A stretch of 64,000 nucleotides of DNA from Burkholderia cepacia (GTDB lineage Bacteria; Pseudomonadota; Gammaproteobacteria; Burkholderiales; Burkholderiaceae): the NCBI RefSeq assembly GCF_001039005.1, contig NZ_LDWR01000035.1, forward strand, positions 1 to 64,000. The letters are read 5' to 3'. Below the pieces are notes generated by a model. It was not told the DNA's origin and made no database searches. It was given only the letters and a program-made list of their open reading frames with translations. Position 1 is the first letter of the stretch. The number at the start of each line of letters is the position of its first letter. The position numbers and the translations under genes were made by a program. This document shows positions 1 to 6,932 of this stretch, in pieces.

Positions 1-22
1 GGTTCGATCCCAGCCGGGCGCG
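1..22 (+). tRNA. 3' end of a probable tRNA-Arg (partial)
   Basis: The window opens inside what looks like a tRNA: a T-loop TTCGATC at 3-9, a T-stem 3' arm CCAGC at 10-14, an acceptor 3' arm CGGGCGC at 15-21 and a discriminator G at 22. The arm CGGGCGC would pair with the GCGCCCG 5' arm common in arginine tRNAs. CCA is not encoded (AGA follows). Only one third of the molecule is visible, so the identity is inferred from acceptor-stem similarity. Confidence 0.45.
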
Positions 23-219
23 AGAAAATATGCCTGTTCAGGCTCTCGGCGGTTTCCCGCTTGCGGTAACGTCCCGGCCCGTTGGTGGCTGTCGCTCGCC
101 CGACCTGCCGAAAGTGCCCGAGGCCGTGTCGCGTCGCCTCGTCGCTGTGCGAGAATCGCCCGCAACGACCACTCCAAGCGTCGATCGCGGCGGCCGTCCG
201 CGCATCGCGCCGACTCCCG

Positions 220-1860
220 ATGGCTGCCATTCCGTCTACCTTGACCGCAGTCGATACCCGCGCGCTGACCGACGTGCAGCAGGCGCTGCTCGCGCGTCTG
301 CAAGCCTATTCTCCCGACGATCCGAATGCGCCGCTGCCGTACAGCCGACGGCTCGCCGACGCCGAAGGCTGGTCGCACGCGCACGCGCTGGCCGTGATCG
401 ACGAATACAAGCGCTTCGCGTTTCTCGCGCAGGCGGCCGGGCACCCGGTCACGCCGTCGGTCGCGGTCGATGCCGCCTGGCATTTCCATCTCCAGTACAC
501 GGTCGAATACTGGGACGTCTTCTGCGCCGGCGTGCTGCACGCGCGGTTGCATCACATGCCCGGCACGGGTGCGCCGGACGAAGCCGCCGTGTACGCGCAG
601 CGCTATCGCGACACGCTCGACAGCTATCGCCGGCTGTTCGGCTGCGAGCCGCCCGAGTCGATCTGGCCGCCGCTCGCCAGCCCGCCCGCCGCATCCGGAT
701 CGTCGGAGCCGGTCTTGCCGGCTGAGGGCCGGCCGGAAAAAGCGGATCCGCCGTCCGTCCCGCCCGCCAGCAGAACCTGGCGCAACCGGCTGCCGAAACT
801 CGTGTGGCCGGCGGCCGCCGCGAGCGTCGCCGCGACCTGCGCATCGGCGCAGGACTTCGACGTGCTGAACTACACCGGGCCGCAGTTTCTCGCGTTCTAC
901 GTGCCGGCCTGCGTCGTCGCGCTGTTGCTGATCGCGGGCCTGCAATGGATCGAGTACCGGTGGCGGCGCTGGGGCACGCGCACCCGCAAGACGTCCGACG
1001 AACTGACGGTCGATGAAGCCGCCTTTCTCACCGGCGGCGAAGCGCGGCTCGCGCAGGTCGTGACGATGTCGCTCGCGCATGCGGGCGCGGTCGAATTGCG
1101 AACCGTTCCGAAGCACGGCGCGTATGTGAAGATCGGCGACCTGCAGCGCGCGGGTCCGTACGACGACCATTGTTCGTGGCTGAGCGAGCAGCCGGACGGC
1201 GAAGTGCGCTATAGCGCATTTCGCCAGCGGCTCGCGCGGTATGCACTGGAACTGGCCGACGGGCTGCGTGCACAGGGCTGGCTGTGGGCACCCGGCGAGA
1301 TGCGAGCGTCGCGGCTGGCCGCCCGTGCGATCGTGCTGCTCGTGCTGGGCACCGGCGCCGCGAAACTCGCGGTCGGGCTGAGCCGCGGTCGGCCGGTGCT
1401 GCTGCTCGTCATCTGCATGGCGGTGTTCGCGATTGCATACCGGATTCTCGTGCGGCGCCTGACGGGCTTCGGGCAGGGCGGGACGACGGCCGCCGGACAG
1501 GCGGCGCTCGTCGCCCGCCGGATCTCGCACGATGCGCGCGCCGTGCACAGCGCGGGCGTGGTGCGGGATGCCGCCGGCACGCCCGACGCGCGCAACGGCG
1601 AGCGCGCGGCGGCGGACGACCTGTTGTGGACCGCCGCGCTGTTCGGCGCAGGCGCGCTGGCCGGTACCGCGTGGGCCGCGTACTCGGGCATCGTGCTGGC
1701 GCCGCCGCTGTTCGGGGCCGGAGCGGTGAGGACCGGCGGCGGTTCGAGCTCGTCGGACGGCAACTGTTCGTCGTCGAGTTGCAGTTCGTCGAGTTCGTGC
1801 AGCTCCAGTTCCAGCTCATGCAGCTCGAGCAGTTGCGGCGGGTGCTCGTCGAGCAACTGA
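220..1860 (+). CDS. TIGR04222-type membrane protein with N-terminal glycine-rich-domain-protein-like region and Ser/Cys tail
   Basis: 546 aa from ATG 220; the frame stays open upstream to 82, but the upstream residues look like translated GC-rich leader. The first ~150 residues contain a His/Trp-rich segment (VDAAWHFHLQYTVEYW) like the glycine-rich-domain proteins that start with such a motif. A Pro/Ala linker is followed by a membrane helix (about residues 220-245), a soluble block with the AFLTGGEARLAQ motif typical of TIGR04222 proteins, two or three further helices, and a terminal stretch of about 38 residues made almost only of Ser and Cys with a few Gly/Asn. Family function is unknown. 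The Cys/Ser tail could be a metal-binding or covalently modified segment; that is speculation. Confidence 0.75.
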   Translation: MAAIPSTLTAVDTRALTDVQQALLARLQAYSPDDPNAPLPYSRRLADAEGWSHAHALAVIDEYKRFAFLAQAAGHPVTPSVAVDAAWHFHLQYTVEYWDVFCAGVLHARLHHMPGTGAPDEAAVYAQRYRDTLDSYRRLFGCEPPESIWPPLASPPAASGSSEPVLPAEGRPEKADPPSVPPASRTWRNRLPKLVWPAAAASVAATCASAQDFDVLNYTGPQFLAFYVPACVVALLLIAGLQWIEYRWRRWGTRTRKTSDELTVDEAAFLTGGEARLAQVVTMSLAHAGAVELRTVPKHGAYVKIGDLQRAGPYDDHCSWLSEQPDGEVRYSAFRQRLARYALELADGLRAQGWLWAPGEMRASRLAARAIVLLVLGTGAAKLAVGLSRGRPVLLLVICMAVFAIAYRILVRRLTGFGQGGTTAAGQAALVARRISHDARAVHSAGVVRDAAGTPDARNGERAAADDLLWTAALFGAGALAGTAWAAYSGIVLAPPLFGAGAVRTGGGSSSSDGNCSSSSCSSSSSCSSSSSSCSSSSCGGCSSSN

Positions 1861-2271
1861 GCGCGAGTGGTGCGAGGGGGCCGATTGATGGCAGGCAGCG
1901 CGTCGCAGGTGGAGCGGCGATAAAACGCCATCGGGCGGCTGAGCCCTGCCGACGGAACGGGATGACCTGATGGGGCGACCGATTTTGCGGAAGCCAACGC
2001 CGGGGCGCCGTGATAAAAAAAGGACGCTGGCGTCGGGCACCGAAGGAAAGTCCATTCCGACGCCTGGCGCATCCGGCCGCCGATTTGGGATCACGCCAGC
2101 CCCATCGACGGAACAGAAGTCAGAACGCCGTTCTTTTTCGTTGTCGAGCGTTGTCGCTCGCTTTCTATACTGCATCGTCCACGATCGCGGCCGATGTGCC
2201 GCGTCGTTTCCCAGTCCCGTACCGAGCAGTCTCTGCATCGAGATGCTGCGCCGGCATACTTGCGACCGCAA
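1861..2271. other. Intergenic region, possible promoter
   Basis: 411 bp without a convincing gene. A TATACT hexamer at 2166-2171 lies about 100 bp before the acyltransferase start, with a TTGTCG at 2141-2146 at a long 19-bp spacing; this is the best visible promoter candidate and is weak. A run of seven A residues around 2015 has no flanking stem. Confidence 0.3.
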
Positions 2272-3015
2272 ATGAACGTTACGACCTCCGACGATTGTAT
2301 TGGCGTGCTGTCCGACCATGCTTGGGCGCAGCATTTCATCGTGATGGGCTACCGGGATGGCGCTTTTTCGGCTATTCCGAACAATTTTTTTCGCAACTGG
2401 CTCGACGAAGAGGCACAGGTCGGCACCTTTCATATCGGCCGTTGCTCGACGCTCGGCGTGGGCTCGATCGCGAAGTACGACCAGGGGCAGCAGAAACTCG
2501 TGATCGGCAAGAACGTGGCCGGCGGAATGCGCCTGCGATTCCTGCTGAACGGTCAGCACGAGATCCGGACCATTTCCACGACGCTGTTCAGCATCTACGG
2601 CAACGGCCTCAACAATGCGTCGATGCCGCAGTATCCCGATACCGTGATCCACAACGACGTCTGGATCGGCGATGAAGCGCTGTTCCTGGGCGGCAGCCAG
2701 ATCGAGAGCGGATGCGTGATCGGCGCGCGGACCGTCGTTCCGCCCAATTTCCGCACCGAGGCTTACGGGATCTATGCGGGCTCGCCGGCCCGTCTGGTTC
2801 GTTTCCGCTTCACGGAGAAAGTGCGCGAACAACTGCTGCAACTCGCGTGGTGGGACATGCCGCTCGACTGGATCAAGCAGAACAACGACGCATTTCTGGT
2901 CGATCTCGCTGCCGACGAAGGGCGTGCGCTCGACACGCTCGCGGCGCTCAAGGAGGCCAAGGACCGTGCGGTGAACGAGTCCGTGCAACCGGCCGCCGCA
3001 CCGGCCCCCATCTAA
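2272..3015 (+). CDS. CatB/XAT-family hexapeptide-repeat acyltransferase, probable sugar N/O-acyltransferase
   Basis: 247 aa from ATG 2272; an upstream in-frame ATG at 2194 gives an unlikely basic extension. The sequence folds as a left-handed beta-helix xenobiotic acetyltransferase: repeated hexapeptides (VIHNDVWIGDEALFLGGSQI, then GCVIGARTVV), a long excursion loop carrying NGQHE whose His matches the CatB catalytic histidine, and the closing YGIYAGSPARLVR. Family members move acyl groups from acyl-CoA to antibiotics or nucleotide sugars. Its position at the head of the flagellin glycosylation genes suggests it acylates a sugar amine rather than giving drug resistance. This is inference from context. 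The TPR-glycosyltransferase follows 39 bp downstream on the same strand. Confidence 0.8.
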   Translation: MNVTTSDDCIGVLSDHAWAQHFIVMGYRDGAFSAIPNNFFRNWLDEEAQVGTFHIGRCSTLGVGSIAKYDQGQQKLVIGKNVAGGMRLRFLLNGQHEIRTISTTLFSIYGNGLNNASMPQYPDTVIHNDVWIGDEALFLGGSQIESGCVIGARTVVPPNFRTEAYGIYAGSPARLVRFRFTEKVREQLLQLAWWDMPLDWIKQNNDAFLVDLAADEGRALDTLAALKEAKDRAVNESVQPAAAPAPI

Positions 3016-3054
3016 CCGTCCGTTCGCGATGCGCGTCGCGCATCGCCGCATGAC

Positions 3055-4995
3055 ATGACGCCTGCTTCCGACGAATCCGCTGCCGTCCAACATGCCGCGG
3101 CCCTGTGCCAGAACGGACGGTTCGCCGACGCGCTTTCGCTCGTTGCGCCGCTGCTCGACAGGCCGGCGCCGGCGATTGCGGCGCTGCACGTCGCGGCCGT
3201 CTGCGCGCTCGGCCTGAACCGGCTGGCCGATGCGGAAACCTGGTGGCGGCGCGCGATCGACGCGATGCCGACGTTCGATCCGCCGTACGACGGTCTCGGC
3301 GCGCTGCTCGTGTCGCAGGGGCGCCTGCCGGAAGCCGAGGCGATCCTGCGCCGGCAGCTCGCGTCCGTCACGCCGTTGCACGCGTCGCACCATCACCGGT
3401 TCGGCAAGGTGCTCGAAGCGCTCGGCCGGCTCGATGAAGCCGAACAGGCATTCGGGCAGGCGCTGCTGATCGAGCCGCGGTCCGCCGACGTGCTGACCGA
3501 TCTCGGCAACCTGCTCCGCGTCCTCGGCCGGCCGGCCGAGGCGGAACTCGCCTACCGGCTCGCGATTGCCGTGCGCGCCGACCACGCGCTCGCCCATGCG
3601 AATCTCGGCGCGATCCTCGTCGACATGCAGCGGCTGCCGGAAGCGGAGGCGGCCAGCCGGCAGGCGCTCGCGCTGTGTCCGGACCACCCGGAAGCGCATT
3701 ACAACCTCGGTGTCGCGCTGCAGAATCTCGATCGCCTGCCTGAAGCGGAAGCGGCCTATCGTGACGCGATCCGCTGCCGCCCCGGCCTGCCGCAGCCGCA
3801 CAACAATCTCGGCTGCGTCGTGCGTGCGCAGGGCCGCCACGACGAAGCGATGGCCGCGTTCGCCGATGCGCTCGCGCTCGCGCCGGACATGGCCGAAGTG
3901 CACTACAACCTCGGCACGACGTTCGCGCATGCCGGCCGTCACGACGACGCCGAACGCGCGTACCGCCGCGCGCTCGAGCTGCGCGCCGACTATGACGATG
4001 CGCGTTTCGGGCTGGCGACACTGCTGCTCGGCCTCGGCCGGTTCGAGGAAGGCTGGCGGCGCTACGAATCGCGCTACGAGCAGTCGGCCTTCGTGCATCG
4101 CCGGACCCGCGAGGTGCTGCAGTGTGCGCAGTGGCAAGGCGAGCCGCTTGCCGGCAAGACGCTGCTCGTCTGGCAGGAGGACGGCCTGGGCGACATGCTG
4201 CAGTTCAGTCGCTATTTCGCGGAGTTTCGCGCACGGCACGCGTCGCGCGTCGTGTTCGCGTGCCAGCCCGCGCTGCATCGGCTGATGGAGACGGTCGACG
4301 GCGTCGACGAGGTACTCGATCACGACGCGGCCACGGCGCGCACCACACAATTCGATTACTGGACGAGCCTGCTGAGCGCGCCGATGCACGCGGGCACGAC
4401 GCTCGGCACGATCCCTCCGCCGGTGCGGCTCGCGCCCGACCCGGCCCGCGTCGCGCGCTGGCGCGCACGCCTCGATGCGCTGCCGGCCGGCCCGCGCGTC
4501 GGGCTCGTGTGGAAAGGCAATCCGAAGCATCACAACGATGCGCATCGCTCGCTGCCGTCGCTCGCGTTGCTGACGCCGCTGTGGAGTGTGCCGGGCGTGA
4601 ATTTCGTGAGCCTGCAGAAGGGGCAGGGTGAGGACGAGGCGCGCCAGCCGCCGGGCGGCCTGCCGTTGCTGCATCTGGGCTCGGACATCGACGATTTCGC
4701 CGATACGGCCGCGATCGTCGCGCAGCTCGATCTCGTGGTGTGCGTCGATACGTCGACCGCGCATCTGGCCGCGTCGCTCGGCAAGCCTTGCTGGGTGCTG
4801 CTGCCGAATCAGGACGTGGACTGGCGCTGGATGCACGATCGCGAGGATTCGCCGTGGTATCCCGGCACGGTGCGGCTGTTCCGGCGCGGGCGTGATGACA
4901 ACTGGATCCGGATGGCCGAGCGCATGCGCGAGGCGTTCGCGGCGCATTTCGCGGTCCGTCGCGCGGCGGCGGACGAAACGGCGCGCATCGCCTGA
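3055..4995 (+). CDS. TPR-repeat protein with C-terminal GT9-like glycosyltransferase domain
   Basis: 646 aa. Residues ~10-330 are about nine tetratricopeptide repeats (recurring pattern A-x-Y-x-x-A-L and EAHYNLGVALQNLDRLPEAE). Residues ~345-630 resemble the heptosyltransferase-like C-terminal domain attached to many bacterial TPR proteins: VGLVWKGNPKHHND, then DLVVCVDTSTAHLAASLGKP and a DWRWMHDREDSPWYPGT block, the usual nucleotide-sugar site signature of this group. It lies between two acyltransferases in the flagellin modification locus, so it may add or extend a flagellin glycan. The acceptor is unknown. It is distinct from the O-GlcNAc-transferase-like enzyme on the other strand. The start ATG at 3055 lacks a strong ribosome site. 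Confidence 0.8.
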   Translation: MTPASDESAAVQHAAALCQNGRFADALSLVAPLLDRPAPAIAALHVAAVCALGLNRLADAETWWRRAIDAMPTFDPPYDGLGALLVSQGRLPEAEAILRRQLASVTPLHASHHHRFGKVLEALGRLDEAEQAFGQALLIEPRSADVLTDLGNLLRVLGRPAEAELAYRLAIAVRADHALAHANLGAILVDMQRLPEAEAASRQALALCPDHPEAHYNLGVALQNLDRLPEAEAAYRDAIRCRPGLPQPHNNLGCVVRAQGRHDEAMAAFADALALAPDMAEVHYNLGTTFAHAGRHDDAERAYRRALELRADYDDARFGLATLLLGLGRFEEGWRRYESRYEQSAFVHRRTREVLQCAQWQGEPLAGKTLLVWQEDGLGDMLQFSRYFAEFRARHASRVVFACQPALHRLMETVDGVDEVLDHDAATARTTQFDYWTSLLSAPMHAGTTLGTIPPPVRLAPDPARVARWRARLDALPAGPRVGLVWKGNPKHHNDAHRSLPSLALLTPLWSVPGVNFVSLQKGQGEDEARQPPGGLPLLHLGSDIDDFADTAAIVAQLDLVVCVDTSTAHLAASLGKPCWVLLPNQDVDWRWMHDREDSPWYPGTVRLFRRGRDDNWIRMAERMREAFAAHFAVRRAAADETARIA

Positions 4996-5088
4996 CCAGA
5001 TGGTGCGTGCCGCGCGGGCGCGGCGACACGGCATACTGCGGGGAACGCGGTTATGCCGCCCCCGCATTTCAGATCAATCGAGGCCCTC

Positions 5089-5751
5089 GTGGAAAACATC
5101 GTCATCGTCGGCTCGTCCGGTCACGCAAAGGTCGTGATCGACATCGTCGAACAGGCCGGCCAGTACCGGATCGCCGGGCTGATCGACGCGTTCCGGCCCC
5201 GCGGCGAGGAGACGCTCGGCTACGCGGTGCTGGGCACCGAGCGCGACCTGCCGGACCTGATCGCCCTGCACGGGATCGCCGGGCTGCTGGTCGCCATCGG
5301 CGACAACCACGCGCGCGAGAAAGTGACGGCCGATCTCGCGGCGCTCGTGCCCGGCTTGCCGTGCGTGTCGGCGGTGCATCCGGCCGCCCGCATCGGCAAG
5401 GCGTCGACGATCGGCGCGGGCACGGTCGTGATGGCCGGCGTGGTGATCAATCCGTGCTGCGCGATCGGCGACGGGTGCATCGTCAACACGAATGCGTCGC
5501 TGGACCACGACGGCGTGATGGAGGATTTCTCGAGCCTCGCGCCAGGCGTCGTCACGGGCGGCAATTGCCGGATCGGCCAGGGCGCGGCGATCGGCCTCGG
5601 CGCGATGCTGCGGCACAGGATCGCGGTCGGCGAGCACAGCGTCGTCGGCGCGGGCGCGGTCGTGCTGCGCGACGTCGAGCCGTACACGGTCGCGTACGGC
5701 AATCCGGCGCGCCGGATCCGCGCGCGCGCGGCCGGCGAGCGTTACCTGTAA
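5089..5751 (+). CDS. NeuD/PglD/VioB-type sugar O/N-acyltransferase
   Basis: 220 aa from GTG 5089, chosen because GAGG lies five bases upstream and homologues begin directly at the Rossmann-like strand (ENIVIVGSSGHAKVVIDIVE); an ATG at 5053 would add 12 residues. Residues 1-85 form the N-terminal alpha/beta nucleotide-sugar domain. Residues ~95-220 are a left-handed beta-helix (IGKASTIGAGTVVMAGVVIN and later repeats) with the NTNASLDHD segment holding the family catalytic His, closing with YGNPARRIR. Relatives acylate the 4-amino group of UDP/dTDP-4-amino-4,6-dideoxysugars using acyl-CoA. With the aminotransferase next door (stops 10 bp apart, convergent) it is the best candidate to add the acyl group to a dTDP-viosamine-like sugar for flagellin. 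Confidence 0.85.
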   Translation: MENIVIVGSSGHAKVVIDIVEQAGQYRIAGLIDAFRPRGEETLGYAVLGTERDLPDLIALHGIAGLLVAIGDNHAREKVTADLAALVPGLPCVSAVHPAARIGKASTIGAGTVVMAGVVINPCCAIGDGCIVNTNASLDHDGVMEDFSSLAPGVVTGGNCRIGQGAAIGLGAMLRHRIAVGEHSVVGAGAVVLRDVEPYTVAYGNPARRIRARAAGERYL

Positions 5752-5761
5752 GCGCCGCGCG

Positions 5762-6904
5762 TCAGTGCGCGATCAGCTCGACGATACGACGGACCATGTC
5801 GTCGGTGAGCGCCGGGTAGATCGGCAGGCACAGCACCTTGCGCGCGGCTTCCGACGCGACGGGCAGGTTGTCGCGGTTCGCGGACGGCAGCCCGCGATAC
5901 ATCGGGAATTCCGAAATCAGCGGGTGGAAGTAGCGGCGCGCGTACACGTCGTAGTCGCGCAGCTTCTGATACAGCGCATCGCGGTCGAGCGGATAGTCTT
6001 CGTCGACGAGGATCGCGAAATACGCGTGGTTCGCGACGGTCTGGCCGCCGAGCGGCACGCAGCGGATGCCGCGCACGTCGCCCAGCAGCGTGCGGTACAG
6101 CGTGTCGATTTCGCGGCGGCGCGCGAGCGCGCCGTCGATGTGCTGCAGCTGGAGCATCCCGAAGGCGGCGTTGATCTCGCTCATCTTGCCGTTGATGCCG
6201 GGCGCGACGACCGTGACTTCGTCGACGAAACCGAAGTTCTTCAGGTGGTCGATCCGCTGCTTGGTCTTCGCGTCCGGGCAGATTATCGCGCCGCCTTCGA
6301 ACGTGTTGAACACCTTCGTCGCATGGAAGCTCAGCACCGACAGGTCGCCGTGGGTGAGCACGCTGCCGCTGGCGTTTTGCACGCCGAACGCATGCGCCGC
6401 GTCGTAGATCACGCGCAGGTTGTAGTTGTCGGCGATCTTCTGGATCGCGTCGACGTCGCACGGGTTGCCGTAGCAGTGCACGGGCAGGATCGCGGTGGTC
6501 TGCGGCGTGATCGCCGCCTCGATGCGCGCGGGGTCGAGATTGAGCGTGCCGGGCGTGACGTCGACGAATACCGGCTTGATGCCGTTCCACAGCAGTGAAT
6601 GCGCGGTCGCGACGAATGAGTACGGCGTCGTGATCACCTCGCCGGTGATGCGCAGCGCCTGCAGCGCGGTGACGAGCGCGAGCGTGCCGTTCGCGAACAG
6701 CGACAGGTACGGCACACCGAGATACTCGCACAGCGCGCGTTCGAACTGCTGGTGGAACGGGCCGCCGTTGGTCAGCGTCCGGCTCTCCCAGATCTTCTCG
6801 AGATAGGGCAGGAATTCCTCGAGCGGCGGCAGGTGCGGCTGCGTGACGTAGATGCGTTCGTGCGGCAGTTGCGCGACGGACGACGCGGGCAGGCTGGCGG
6901 TCAT
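5762..6904 (-). CDS. DegT/DnrJ/EryC1 family PLP-dependent sugar aminotransferase (VioA-like)
   Basis: 380 aa starting at ATG 6904-6902. A typical fold-type I sugar transaminase: N-terminal PLEEFLPYLEKIWESRTLTNGGP, the FANGTLAL cofactor-phosphate loop, TPYSFVATAHS, the YDAAHAFGV aspartate that contacts the pyridine nitrogen, and the Schiff-base lysine in SFHATKVFNTFEGG. Family enzymes convert dTDP- or UDP-4-keto-6-deoxyhexose to the 4-amino sugar with glutamate as donor. VioA makes dTDP-4-amino-4,6-dideoxyglucose, the sugar expected for the acylated viosamine-like flagellin glycan described in B. cenocepacia. It lies 28 bp downstream of the FgtA-like gene, so the two probably form an operon. 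C3 versus C4 regiochemistry cannot be settled by eye. Confidence 0.87.
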   Translation of the reverse strand: MTASLPASSVAQLPHERIYVTQPHLPPLEEFLPYLEKIWESRTLTNGGPFHQQFERALCEYLGVPYLSLFANGTLALVTALQALRITGEVITTPYSFVATAHSLLWNGIKPVFVDVTPGTLNLDPARIEAAITPQTTAILPVHCYGNPCDVDAIQKIADNYNLRVIYDAAHAFGVQNASGSVLTHGDLSVLSFHATKVFNTFEGGAIICPDAKTKQRIDHLKNFGFVDEVTVVAPGINGKMSEINAAFGMLQLQHIDGALARRREIDTLYRTLLGDVRGIRCVPLGGQTVANHAYFAILVDEDYPLDRDALYQKLRDYDVYARRYFHPLISEFPMYRGLPSANRDNLPVASEAARKVLCLPIYPALTDDMVRRIVELIAH

Positions 6905-6932
6905 GGTGATCTCTCTCGATAACGCGTGGAGC

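Noticed and set aside
82-219. Upstream extension of the TIGR04222-type protein
   Set aside because: Residues are low in hydrophobics and unlike the family; the ATG at 220 starts the conserved part.
2272-3015. Chloramphenicol resistance gene
   Set aside because: CatB-like folds are shared by many sugar acyltransferases and the context is flagellin glycosylation.
1816-5067. 1083-codon open frame on the minus strand opposite the acyltransferase and TPR gene
   Set aside because: Arg/Ala/His-rich composition typical of antisense reading of GC-rich genes; the plus-strand genes have clear families.
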